DNA of 20,867 bases, from positions 1 through 20,867 of the forward strand of contig CATXJC010000032.1 in the NCBI GenBank assembly GCA_958369755.1. Reading direction: 5' to 3'. The notes beneath the pieces were generated by a model, which saw only the letters and a program-made list of their open reading frames with translations, ran no database searches and had not been told where the DNA came from. Positions 7,271 through 15,286 of the stretch are shown here, in pieces (within the stretch, counting starts at the first letter, position 1; each line of letters begins with the position of its first letter). Both the position numbers and the translations under genes were made by a program. Source of the DNA: an uncultured Prevotella sp. Lineage in GTDB: Bacteria > Bacteroidota > Bacteroidia > Bacteroidales > Bacteroidaceae.

Positions 7271-8728
7271 CTAGTTCTCTCTCCAGAAGGCAGGTGTGAA
7301 GATAACCAGTACGCTGAATATCTCCAGACGTCCGATGAGCATCATCAGCGAGCAGAACCATTTTGCCATATCCGGCAGTTCGCTCCACGACATCGTCGGA
7401 CCAATCTCCGTACCCAGCGTAGGACCTACGTTGCCCACACAGCTCAGGGTGATGGTGATGGCATTGGTGTTGTCGATGCCCATGGCTATCATCGTGAAGG
7501 AGATGACCAGGCAGATGATGAGATACGTGGTGAGGAAGGCGAGCAGCGTAACCCGCTTCTGCATCGGCACGTTCACACCGTCAATCTTCAGAGGCAGTAC
7601 CGCATTAGGATGCAGAATCTGGCGGAATTCATTCTTCACCATTCTTACCAGCATCACGGCGCGGATACATTTCAAACCTCCACTCGTACTGCCCGAGCAG
7701 GCTCCGAAGAACATGCAGGCTGCCAATATCACCCAGGTGACATGAGGCCAGAGGGCTGCATCATCATTAAACAAGCCTGTGGTGGTGATGAATGAAACCA
7801 CCTGGAAGACGGCGCTGCGGAAGGCATGCTCCATATCGTAGTTGCGCATCGCTATCAGCTCTACCATGATGAAAGCCGTAAAGGCGGTGACGAGGAACAT
7901 ATAGAACTTGAACTCCGAGTTCTTGAACAGATCCTTGATCTTAAACTTGATGACTGCTGCATAGAGTAGGGTGAAGTTCACTCCTGAGAGGAAGCAGAAG
8001 AATGCACAGATGTATTCCAGCGCCGGCGAATGGAAGAACTCGGTACTACTGTTGTGGGTGGAGAAACCACCCGTAGCCGTAGTGGTCATCGCATAGTTGA
8101 AACTGTCGAAGAGATTCATTCCTGCCACATAGTAGGATACGATGCAGGCGATGGTGAGCATCAGATAGATACTCCAGATCCATTTTGCCGAAGTGGAGAG
8201 TCGGGGATGCAGCTTGGTCTTGATAGGACCCGTAGCCTCGGCGGCAAACACCTTGGTCTGTCCTCCTACAAGTGATGGCAGCAGGGCGATGGTGAAGAAC
8301 ACGATTCCCAAACCGCCTATCCACTGGGTGAGCGATCGCCAGAACAGCAATCCGTGAGGGAAGCACTCCACATCATCCAGAATGGTGGCTCCCGTGGTGG
8401 TGAATCCCGACATCGTCTCGAAGTAGGCATCCGTAAAGTTATTGATGTAACCGCTGACCATGAAGGGCAGGGTGCCGAAGAGACTGAAGATGATCCATGA
8501 GAGCGATACCACGAGGTAGGCATCACGGCGCGACATCGAATTGTCTGCTCCGTGTCCTTTCCATTTCAGGATGAGTCCGCCGCCGATGGTGGTCAGTGTG
8601 GCTACCACGAAAGCGAAGATGTCGTCCTGCTGGTAGTAGTATGCCACCAGCAGACTGACGAAGAGCAGGAATGCCTCGATGAAAAGCAACTGTCCCAGTA
8701 TCTTGTATATCAACTTACTGTTTATCAT
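7271..8728 (-). CDS. trkH: TrkH-type potassium uptake channel subunit
   Basis: This is the membrane subunit of the Trk/Ktr K+ uptake system, working with the TrkA regulator encoded just upstream. The 485 residues carry four pore-loop repeats whose selectivity-filter motifs are all visible: TTTGAT at 110-115, TATGGF at 217-222, TTTGLF at 315-320 and NVGPTLG at 433-439. Each contributes a filter glycine. Conserved FWRSLTQWIGGLGIV (about 129-143) and CSGSTSGGLKCIR (about 344-356) also fit the family. The start is ATG at 8726-8728. An AGAGGGA sits almost directly against the ATG, closer than the usual Shine-Dalgarno spacing. An 89-base spacer holding AT-rich repeats separates it from trkA. Confidence 0.95.
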   Translation of the reverse strand: MINSKLIYKILGQLLFIEAFLLFVSLLVAYYYQQDDIFAFVVATLTTIGGGLILKWKGHGADNSMSRRDAYLVVSLSWIIFSLFGTLPFMVSGYINNFTDAYFETMSGFTTTGATILDDVECFPHGLLFWRSLTQWIGGLGIVFFTIALLPSLVGGQTKVFAAEATGPIKTKLHPRLSTSAKWIWSIYLMLTIACIVSYYVAGMNLFDSFNYAMTTTATGGFSTHNSSTEFFHSPALEYICAFFCFLSGVNFTLLYAAVIKFKIKDLFKNSEFKFYMFLVTAFTAFIMVELIAMRNYDMEHAFRSAVFQVVSFITTTGLFNDDAALWPHVTWVILAACMFFGACSGSTSGGLKCIRAVMLVRMVKNEFRQILHPNAVLPLKIDGVNVPMQKRVTLLAFLTTYLIICLVISFTMIAMGIDNTNAITITLSCVGNVGPTLGTEIGPTMSWSELPDMAKWFCSLMMLIGRLEIFSVLVIFTPAFWREN

Positions 8729-8735
8729 TCCCTCT

Positions 8736-8813
8736 TGTCTTTATACCTTATTATATATATCATATCTGTCTTTATACCTTATTATATATATAGAATATAC
8801 TTTATTATATATA
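8736..8813. repeat. AT-rich tandem repeat between trkA and trkH
   Basis: A 25-base unit occurs twice without mismatch (8736-8760 and 8767-8791, period 31). A shorter third copy of its core, ATACYTTATTATATATA, is at 8797-8813. The block fills nearly the whole 89-base gap between trkA and trkH, ending a few bases before the trkH start on the minus strand. Confidence 0.85.
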
Positions 8814-8817
8814 GAGA

Positions 8818-10161
8818 CTAAATGAAATATTTCTCAATTTTCTTCATATTGATGTTGTGGCAGAATACCATTACCGAGTCGCCCGGTTCTATCTGGGTGT
8901 TACCCGAAACCAGCATTCCTTCGCCGTTTCTCACCAGACCACCGATGGTAACACCGATAGGCATACCCAGGTCTTTCACCGGTTTCTTGGTCACCTTGGA
9001 ATCTTCTTTGGCGATGAATTCTGCCACATCGGCGTTGGCGCTCATCAGGAATCTGACGTTCATCACGTCGGCATCGAGCATCATCTGATAGATGTAGCTG
9101 GCAGCAATCATCTTCTTGTTGATGATGGTACCGATATCCAAACTTTCTGCCATGCTCACGTAATCCACATTTTCTACGGCAGCCACGGTCTTGCGTACAC
9201 CCATTCTCTTGGCGGTGAGGCAGGCGAGGATATTGGTTTCCGCATTTCCTGTCAGCGCCACGAAAGCCTGGGTGCTTCTGATTCCTTCCTCTGTGAGGAG
9301 AGGAATGTCGCGGCCATCGCCGTGAATGATAAGGATATGATTGTCGTCGAGGATATCGTTGAGATATTCGCAGCGATTCTCATCCTTCTCGATAATCTTG
9401 CATTCCATGTATTCCGGCATCTTCTTCACGGCTCTTACGGCAGTGCGTCCGCCACCCATCACCATCACGTTCTTCACATCTACATAATGCTCCTTTCCCA
9501 CAATCTTGCGGATGTAGGGAATGTAGTTGCGGGTGGTCATGAAGTAGGCGAGGTCGTAGAGCTTCAGCTCATCGTTACCACCCGGGATGATGGTTTCGCT
9601 GCCTCGCTTGATGGCTACCACGTGGTAAGGGTCGTTGGGACCGCTGATGTTCTTGAGCGGCTCGTTGAGGATTTCGCATCCCTCACGCAGCTTGATGCCG
9701 AGCATCACGAGGGCGCCGTCGTGCACATCCCAGCGCTGGCGCACCCAACTCATCTTGAGTCCGTTGTTGATATCTACGGCAGCGAGCATCTCCGGATAGA
9801 TGAGCTTGCTGATACCGAGTTCCTTGAAGAATTCCTGTGCCTGCGGTTCCATGTATTCCGGATTATCCACACGTGCCACGGTGCGCTTGGCACCGAGATT
9901 CTTGGCAAGGATGCTGGAGGTGATGTTGGTACTCTCCACCGGGGTGACCGCGATGAAGAGATCCGTATCCTCAACACCGGCATCCCTCAGGGTCTGCAGA
10001 CTGGTAGGTTTTCCTATCATGGTGAGCAGATCGCAGTCGGAGCCGATGCTTGCCAGGCGCTCTTCGCTTTCATCGATGAGTGTAATCTCCTCCTTGCTGC
10101 GCGACAGGAGTCGCGCCAGGTGGGTACCGATGGCATAGGCGCCAGCTATGATGATTTTCAT
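8818..10161 (-). CDS. trkA: Trk system potassium regulator TrkA
   Basis: This cytoplasmic NAD(H)-binding regulator gates TrkH. Its 447 residues fit the usual duplicated layout: RCK_N, RCK_C, RCK_N, RCK_C. The first Rossmann fold is MKIIIAGAYAIGTHLARLL with acidic LIDESEERL after strand 2. The second is VKNVMVMGGGRTAVRAVKKM with IIEKDENRCEYL and HGDGRDIPLL. RCK_C portions lie around 140-220 and 365-447. The first glycine loop reads GAYAIG (7-12), with tyrosine in place of the middle glycine of GxGxxG, so nucleotide binding at this site may be altered. It starts 27 bases after the dxs stop and precedes trkH, so the three are probably cotranscribed. Confidence 0.95.
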   Translation of the reverse strand: MKIIIAGAYAIGTHLARLLSRSKEEITLIDESEERLASIGSDCDLLTMIGKPTSLQTLRDAGVEDTDLFIAVTPVESTNITSSILAKNLGAKRTVARVDNPEYMEPQAQEFFKELGISKLIYPEMLAAVDINNGLKMSWVRQRWDVHDGALVMLGIKLREGCEILNEPLKNISGPNDPYHVVAIKRGSETIIPGGNDELKLYDLAYFMTTRNYIPYIRKIVGKEHYVDVKNVMVMGGGRTAVRAVKKMPEYMECKIIEKDENRCEYLNDILDDNHILIIHGDGRDIPLLTEEGIRSTQAFVALTGNAETNILACLTAKRMGVRKTVAAVENVDYVSMAESLDIGTIINKKMIAASYIYQMMLDADVMNVRFLMSANADVAEFIAKEDSKVTKKPVKDLGMPIGVTIGGLVRNGEGMLVSGNTQIEPGDSVMVFCHNINMKKIEKYFI

Positions 10162-10188
10162 ATTGATGAATATTTAAATTTCGATGCT

Positions 10189-12084
10189 CTATTTTCCGAT
10201 AATGGCATTCTTGATGCTCTTGTGGTCGAGATGTACAATCTCGCGCAGCTGTTCTACGGTGCCATGCTCCACAAATTCGTCTGGCAATCCCAGGCGGGTT
10301 ATCTGTGGCTGATAGCCGTGGTCGCTCATCCATTCCAGAACGGCAGATCCCATTCCGCCCATTCTTGCACCATCTTCTATGGTCACGATGCGCTTGAACT
10401 TCTTGCCCACCTCGGTGAGGATGTTTTCATCCAGCGGCTTCACAAATCGCATATCGTAGTGTGCAACGCTCATCTCCGTTTCCTTCTCTACCTCTTCGAT
10501 GGCCTGGATGGCATCGTTTCCGATAGGACCGATGGTGAGCACGGCTACATCTTCTCCGTCTTTCAGCTTTCTGCCGGTACCGGTCTTGATTTCCTCCATC
10601 TTGTTGCGCCAATCTACAAGCACACCGCAGCCACGAGGATAACGGATCACGTAGCTTCCGTGGTCTGGCAACTGAGCCGAATACATCAGGTTGCGCAGCT
10701 CGTGCTCATTCATCGGCGAAGCGATGGTGAGATGCGGGATAGGGCGCAGGGCTGCCAGGTCGAAGGCACCATGATGGGTAGGACCATCTTCTCCTACCAG
10801 TCCGGCACGGTCGAGGCAGAGCACTACAGGCAGGTTGAGGAGTGCCATGTCGTGGATGATATTGTCGTAGGCACGCTGTGCAAACGAACTGTAGATGTTG
10901 CAGAAAGGAATCAATCCATCCTTTGCCATACCACCCGAGAAGGTGACTGCATGTCCCTCGGCGATACCTACGTCGAAGGTGCGGTTTGGCATCGCCTTCA
11001 TCATGATGTTCATAGAGCATCCGGTAGGCATGGCTGGCGTCACACCTACGATCTTAGGGTTCTGCTCGGCAAGTTCCAGCAGGGTCTTTCCGAAGACATC
11101 CTGGAATTTAGGAGGCTTGTTGCTGTTGTCGGCAATGATCCTCTCGCCGGTTTCCGGGTCAAACTTGCCTGGTGCATGCCAGATGGTAGCACTCTTCTCG
11201 GCTGGTTCGTATCCCTTGCCCTTGGTGGTATGCAGGTGGAGCAGCTTAGGGCCTTTCATGCTTCTGAGCTGCTTCAGGATTCTTACCACTTCCTTTACAT
11301 CATGACCGTCGAATGGGCCGAAGTATCGGATGTTCATTCCCTCGAAGATATTCTGCTGATGGCTTAATACCGACTTGAAGGCATTGTTCAGCCGGATGAT
11401 GCCGTTCTTGCGGTTATTATTGAGAATACCCTTGGAGTGGAGCCACTGCGAAGCCTTGAAGCGAATCTTGTTGTAGGTCTCGTTGGTGTCGAGCTGGAGG
11501 AGATACTTCTCCATGCCACCCACGGCACGGTCGATGCTCATATCATTATCGTTGAGGATGATGAGCATATCGTTTGGAGTACTTGATACATTGTTGAGTC
11601 CTTCGAAAGCTAAACCACCGCTCATCGCACCATCGCCGATAACGGCTACTACGTGGCGGTCTTTGTTGCCTGTTTCGCGTGCTGCCACCGCCATACCCAG
11701 AGCTGCCGAGATAGAGTTGCTGGCATGTCCGCAGGTGAAGGTGTCGTATTCACTTTCAAGCGGTGTTGGGAATGGACGGATGCCATGGAGCTTTCTGTTG
11801 GTGCAGAATGCCTCACGTCTTCCTGTCAGAATCTTATGTCCGTATGCCTGATGGCCTACATCCCAGACGATGCGGTCTTCAGGAGTATTGTACACGTAGT
11901 GTAAAGCTACGGTGATTTCCACAACACCCAGAGAGGAAGCAAAATGACCAGGGTTTACAGCCACTTCGTCGATGATGTCTTCTCTCAATTCTTTGCATAC
12001 CTCTGGCAACTGATTAATGCTCAGTTTGCGCAAATCATTAGGATATTTGATATTGCTTAACAGACTAAACTTACTTTTGTCCAT
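10189..12084 (-). CDS. dxs: 1-deoxy-D-xylulose-5-phosphate synthase
   Basis: This is the first enzyme of the MEP isoprenoid pathway. It is thiamine-diphosphate dependent and condenses pyruvate with glyceraldehyde-3-phosphate. The 631 residues are normal for the family. Visible features are NPGHFASSLG (His47), VWDVGHQAYGHK (73-84), CGHASNSIS (His120 region), and the ThDP/Mg motif GDGAMSGG at 150-157 with LNDND at 177-181. YFGPFDGHD comes next. The transketolase pyrimidine domain contains VGIAEGHAVT and DRAGLVGEDGPTHHG. The C-terminal domain has TIGPIGNDAI and VTIEDG. It is the first gene of the dxs-trkA-trkH block and has its own TAnnTTTG element upstream. Confidence 0.97.
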   Translation of the reverse strand: MDKSKFSLLSNIKYPNDLRKLSINQLPEVCKELREDIIDEVAVNPGHFASSLGVVEITVALHYVYNTPEDRIVWDVGHQAYGHKILTGRREAFCTNRKLHGIRPFPTPLESEYDTFTCGHASNSISAALGMAVAARETGNKDRHVVAVIGDGAMSGGLAFEGLNNVSSTPNDMLIILNDNDMSIDRAVGGMEKYLLQLDTNETYNKIRFKASQWLHSKGILNNNRKNGIIRLNNAFKSVLSHQQNIFEGMNIRYFGPFDGHDVKEVVRILKQLRSMKGPKLLHLHTTKGKGYEPAEKSATIWHAPGKFDPETGERIIADNSNKPPKFQDVFGKTLLELAEQNPKIVGVTPAMPTGCSMNIMMKAMPNRTFDVGIAEGHAVTFSGGMAKDGLIPFCNIYSSFAQRAYDNIIHDMALLNLPVVLCLDRAGLVGEDGPTHHGAFDLAALRPIPHLTIASPMNEHELRNLMYSAQLPDHGSYVIRYPRGCGVLVDWRNKMEEIKTGTGRKLKDGEDVAVLTIGPIGNDAIQAIEEVEKETEMSVAHYDMRFVKPLDENILTEVGKKFKRIVTIEDGARMGGMGSAVLEWMSDHGYQPQITRLGLPDEFVEHGTVEQLREIVHLDHKSIKNAIIGK

Positions 12085-12105
12085 AATTTAATAATTTTAT
12101 AAGTG

Positions 12106-12113
12106 CAAAGGTA
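12106..12113 (-). promoter_or_regulatory. -7 promoter element for dxs (trkA, trkH)
   Basis: On the minus strand this reads TACCTTTG followed by CA, a match to TAnnTTTG. It lies 21 bases before the dxs ATG, so the leader would be very short (about 14-15 bases). The same TACCTTTGCA string serves the DMT transporter at 3058-3065. Confidence 0.6.
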
Positions 12114-12176
12114 ATGCTTTTTTTCATAAAATAACATTTTTATGGAGAGAATTTCGCTTTTTTCGATAATTCTTTG

Positions 12177-12184
12177 TATTTTTG
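12177..12184 (+). promoter_or_regulatory. -7 promoter element for the C1 peptidase gene
   Basis: TATTTTTG followed by CA matches TAnnTTTG. It lies 100 bases before the ATG at 12285 and is divergent from the dxs promoter 63 bases away. The predicted leader of about 93 bases contains the hairpin at 12212-12235. Confidence 0.6.
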
Positions 12185-12211
12185 CAAAAAATTAGGAAGG
12201 AATCAGTAAAA

Positions 12212-12235
12212 GGAGAGGAACCTTTCGTTCTCTCC
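12212..12235 (+). promoter_or_regulatory. Hairpin in the leader of the C1 peptidase mRNA
   Basis: GGAGAGGAAC (12212-12221) pairs with GTTCTCTCC (12227-12235) across a 5-base loop with a single bulged G. It is followed by no T-run, so it is not a typical terminator. It ends about 50 bases before the start codon. No known riboswitch class was recognised. Confidence 0.45.
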
Positions 12236-12284
12236 GGTTGCGCTTTTCCAGTAAATTAAGTAACTAAACATAAAGATTAAATAA

Positions 12285-13691
12285 ATGAAAAAGAACCTAT
12301 TCTTTGTGGGAGCCTTGATGATGGCTTCCCTCTCGATGATGGCGCAGACCAAGAATGGCGGCATCAATCAGACTATGCTCCAGCAGATGGAGAAAAGCCA
12401 GACTGGCGGTGTGACCAACAAGGCTTTGTTTAACGCTATCGCTGGCAACAACATCGATGATCTCGTGAAGAATCATGCGAATGAGGCTCCGGTAGATACT
12501 CATTTCAGCATTGAGACTCCTTCTCAGAGCATCCATAACCAGAAGAGCTCCGGACGCTGCTGGATGTTCAGCGGCTTCAATGTACTCCGTTCCAACTTTG
12601 CTGTCAACGACAAGCAGGGTAGAGTAGTAGAGTTCTCTCAGGATTATCTCTTCTTCTACGACCAGCTGGAGAAGGCTAACCTGATGCTCCAGGGGGTCAT
12701 CGACCTCGGCAAGAAAAGCCTGGAGGATCCTCAGGTGCAGTTCTTCTTCAAGAATCCACTCAATGACGGTGGTACTTTCTGTGGTGTTGCCGACCTGGCT
12801 AGCAAGTACGGTCTCGTACCAATGAGCGCTCAGCCAGAGACTTATTCCAGCAACAATACTTCCAAGATGAGCCGTCTCATCAGCAGCAAACTCCGCGAGT
12901 ATGGTCTCGAGCTCCGCAAGATGGTAGCCCAGGGCAAGAAACCTGCTGCTATCCAGGCTCGTAAGACCGAGATGCTTGCCCAGGTTTATCACATGCTCAG
13001 CCTTACTCTGGGTGAGCCGGTGAAGGAGTTTACCTATGCATTCCGCGACAAGGATGGCAAGCAGGTAGGCGAGGCTAAGAAATATACTCCTAAGAGTTTC
13101 TATGAGGAGACTGTTGGCAAGGACCTCAACGGTACCTTCCTGATGGTGATGAACGACCCACGCCGTCCTTATCACAAGACATACGAGGTAGAGTACGACC
13201 GCCACACCTACGATGGTCATAACTGGAAGTACCTGAACCTGCCTATGGAGGAGATTGCGCAGCTCGCCATCGCTTCCCTGAAGGATGGTCATAAGATGTA
13301 TTCCAGCTACGATGTGGGCAAGCAACTCGACAGAAAGCGTGGCTATCTGGCACTCGACAACTTCGATTATGCCAGCCTCTTCAACACTTCATTCCCAATG
13401 AACAAGGCAGACCGTATCGCTACTTTCGAGAGCGGTTCTACCCATGCCATGACTCTGACTGCGGTAGATCTCGATGCTGCCGGCAAGCCTGTGAAGTGGA
13501 AGGTGGAGAACAGTTGGGGTGCTGACAATGGTTTTGGTGGATGCTTCATCATGACCAACGATTGGTTCAACGAGTACATGTTCCGCCTGGTAGTAAACAA
13601 GAAGTATGCTTCTGAGCAGCTTCTGAAGGAATTCGACCAGAAGCCAACCATGTTGACTCCTGATGATCCTTTGTTCCAGTTGGAGGATTAA
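12285..13691 (+). CDS. Exported C1-family cysteine peptidase (bleomycin hydrolase/PepC-like aminopeptidase)
   Basis: This 468-residue papain-fold peptidase is of the C1B (bleomycin hydrolase/PepC) type. An N-terminal signal peptide is visible (MKKNLFFVGALMMASLSMMAQ), with a likely cut after Ala20. The catalytic triad is in place: Cys92 in QKSSGRCWMFSGFNVLR, His387 in GSTHAMTLTAVD and Asn409 in VENSWGADNG. PepC enzymes form a self-compartmentalised hexamer and act as aminopeptidases. Classical forms are cytoplasmic, whereas this one should reach the periplasm or cell surface. It is the first of two genes, with the CyuA-like enzyme starting 14 bases after its stop. Codon choice is strongly biased towards codons also used in the SusC/SusD genes, hinting at high expression. 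The substrate is not known. Confidence 0.9.
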   Translation: MKKNLFFVGALMMASLSMMAQTKNGGINQTMLQQMEKSQTGGVTNKALFNAIAGNNIDDLVKNHANEAPVDTHFSIETPSQSIHNQKSSGRCWMFSGFNVLRSNFAVNDKQGRVVEFSQDYLFFYDQLEKANLMLQGVIDLGKKSLEDPQVQFFFKNPLNDGGTFCGVADLASKYGLVPMSAQPETYSSNNTSKMSRLISSKLREYGLELRKMVAQGKKPAAIQARKTEMLAQVYHMLSLTLGEPVKEFTYAFRDKDGKQVGEAKKYTPKSFYEETVGKDLNGTFLMVMNDPRRPYHKTYEVEYDRHTYDGHNWKYLNLPMEEIAQLAIASLKDGHKMYSSYDVGKQLDRKRGYLALDNFDYASLFNTSFPMNKADRIATFESGSTHAMTLTAVDLDAAGKPVKWKVENSWGADNGFGGCFIMTNDWFNEYMFRLVVNKKYASEQLLKEFDQKPTMLTPDDPLFQLED

Positions 13692-13705
13692 TACCTATTC
13701 TTATT

Positions 13706-14989
13706 ATGTTAGAGAAAAATAAGCGGGAGCGCATCATTGCGCTCGTCAACAAGGAAGTTGTGCCTGCCATCGGATGTACCGAACCGATGGCTGTGGCTCT
13801 CTGTACAGCTAAGGCTGCTACCACTCTGGGTAAGCGTCCGGAGCGCATCGAGGTACGCTTGAGTCCTAATATGCTCAAGAATGCGATGGGTGTGGGTATT
13901 CCAGGAACCGGTATGATCGGTCTGCCTATCGCAGTTTCGCTCGGTGCCCTCATCGGAAAGCCTGAGTATGAACTCGAGGTTCTCAAGGATCTTACTCCTG
14001 ATACCCTGGAGCTGGGCAAGCAGTATATCCAGAATGCTGACATCAACATCAAGCTGAAACAGGGCGATGTAGATAAACTCTATATTGAGGTAATCTGCTA
14101 TGCCGGCAACGGCAGAGCTACAGCTATCATTGCCGGTTCTCATACCAACTTTGTGTATGTTGAGCGCAATGGTGAGGTGGTTTTCGACAAGCGTGATGGA
14201 GCTGCGGCTGATGTGGAGGATGACGATATCCAGTTGAATCTCCGCTTGGTTTACGAATTCGCAACCACCGCTCCGCTCGATGAGATTCGCTTCATCCTCA
14301 AGACCAAAGAATATAATATGAAGGCTGCCGAGGAATCTATCAAGGGCAACTATGGCCACTGTCTGGGTAAGACGATGGATCGTCCTTTGAGCCGTGGTAT
14401 CTTCGGCAACAACATCTTTTCTCATATTCTCTCCCGCACCGCTTCTGCCTGCGATGCCCGAATGGGTGGAGCCATGATTCCGGTGATGAGTAACAGTGGC
14501 AGTGGTAACCAGGGTATCTGTGCCACCAATCCGGTGGTGGTTTATGCCTTGGAAAACGAGAATACCGAGGAAGAGCTGATTCGTGCCTTGATGCTCAGTC
14601 ATTTAACGGCTATCTATATCAAGCAGAGCCTGGGTAAGCTCTCTGCGCTTTGCGGTTGCGTGGTAGCCAGTACGGGTAGCAGTTGCGGTATTACCTATCT
14701 GATGGGTGGTGATTTTACCCGTATCTGCAACTCTGTCAAGAATATGGTGGCAAACCTTACCGGTATGATCTGTGATGGAGCCAAGCCAAGCTGCGCCCTG
14801 AAGATCTCATCGGGTGTGAGTACAGCCTTGCTTTCTGCTCTTCTTTCCATGGAGGGTAAGTGCGTAACTTCTGCCGAGGGTATCGTGGATGATGATGTGG
14901 ATAAGTGTATCCACAACCTCACCTCTATCGGTGCCGATGCGATGAAGACCACTGATGATATGGTGCTTGATATCATGACACATAAATAA
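13706..14989 (+). CDS. UPF0597/CyuA family [4Fe-4S] L-cysteine desulfidase (serine dehydratase-like)
   Basis: This 427-residue cytoplasmic enzyme is of the UPF0597 (YhaM/CyuA) family, related to the serine dehydratase alpha chain. The expected activity is breakdown of L-cysteine to pyruvate, ammonia and sulfide by an oxygen-sensitive [4Fe-4S] centre. Visible landmarks are VPAIGCTEPMAVAL (Cys24), LCGCVVASTGSSCGITYLMGG (Cys316, 318, 327) and MICDGAKPSCALK (Cys356, Cys363). The spacings 316-356-363 together with Cys24 agree with the cluster and active-site cysteines reported, from memory, for the Methanocaldococcus enzyme (25, 282, 322, 329). It follows the exported peptidase by 14 bases with no visible Shine-Dalgarno and probably shares its mRNA. 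The 3' end is tandemly duplicated (14971-15013). Activity on serine rather than cysteine remains possible. Confidence 0.87.
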   Translation: MLEKNKRERIIALVNKEVVPAIGCTEPMAVALCTAKAATTLGKRPERIEVRLSPNMLKNAMGVGIPGTGMIGLPIAVSLGALIGKPEYELEVLKDLTPDTLELGKQYIQNADINIKLKQGDVDKLYIEVICYAGNGRATAIIAGSHTNFVYVERNGEVVFDKRDGAAADVEDDDIQLNLRLVYEFATTAPLDEIRFILKTKEYNMKAAEESIKGNYGHCLGKTMDRPLSRGIFGNNIFSHILSRTASACDARMGGAMIPVMSNSGSGNQGICATNPVVVYALENENTEEELIRALMLSHLTAIYIKQSLGKLSALCGCVVASTGSSCGITYLMGGDFTRICNSVKNMVANLTGMICDGAKPSCALKISSGVSTALLSALLSMEGKCVTSAEGIVDDDVDKCIHNLTSIGADAMKTTDDMVLDIMTHK

Positions 14990-15013
14990 TTAGGTATCAT
15001 GACGCATAAATAA
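14971..15013 (+). repeat. Tandem duplication of the cyuA-like gene's 3' end
   Basis: A 19-base segment holding the last codons and stop (14971-14989) is repeated at 14995-15013 with one mismatch, at a period of 24 bases. The period is a multiple of three, so the second TAA is in frame with the first. Confidence 0.85.
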
Positions 15014-15055
15014 ATAGAAGTGTAGATTTTACGTTATTTATAAATGGAAGATCAT

Positions 15056-15090
15056 AAAGGCTCGCAAGAATCTCTCTTGTGAGCCTTTTT
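15056..15090 (+). terminator. Intrinsic terminator after the CyuA-like gene (GGCTCGCAAG family)
   Basis: A 14-bp stem with one G-T wobble (15056-15069 with 15075-15088) closes a 5-base loop ATCTC and is followed by a T-run. The left arm reads AAAGGCTCGCAAGA. It ends the peptidase/desulfidase unit and occupies part of the 314-base gap before the SusC gene. Confidence 0.88.
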
Positions 15091-15177
15091 TTGGAATGTT
15101 TTTCTACTTTTTGCTTAAAAAGTCTTAAAATAATGAATTTTGTTTCATTAAAAACCGGTTCGTATTAAAATTTAATA

Positions 15178-15185
15178 TATCTTTG
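15178..15185 (+). promoter_or_regulatory. -7 promoter element for the SusC/SusD pair
   Basis: TATCTTTG followed by CA matches TAnnTTTG. About 18-20 bases upstream is GGTTCG, a poor -33 match. Transcription would start near 15192 and give a leader of about 110 bases carrying the repeat at 15190-15286. Confidence 0.6.
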
Positions 15186-15189
15186 CAGC

Positions 15190-15286
15190 GGCTAACTTAA
15201 ATTAATAAGGATTAAATAACATTGGCTAACTTAAATAAGTAAGCCGAATAACATCGGCTGAATTAAATGATTGGACCAAATAACAT
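15190..15286 (+). repeat. Degenerate ~32-base repeat (three copies) in the SusC leader
   Basis: GGCTAACTTAAAT occurs at 15190-15202 and 15224-15236, with GGCTGAATTAAAT at 15256-15268. Each is followed by AATAACAT (15215-15222, 15247-15254, 15279-15286). The spacings are 32-34 bases, so the whole predicted leader is a three-unit degenerate tandem repeat ending 17 bases before the start codon. Confidence 0.75.

Noticed and set aside
8857..11367. An 836-residue open frame on the plus strand, antisense to trkA and dxs
   Set aside because: It runs opposite to two well-recognised genes and even across their spacer. The translation is His-rich without domains, signal or repeats, and there is no promoter or ribosome site. 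It follows from the codon use of the real genes.
12297..13325. A 342-residue minus-strand frame inside the C1 peptidase gene
   Set aside because: It is the mirror of the peptidase coding frame, where catalytic Cys, His and Asn motifs are clear on the plus strand.
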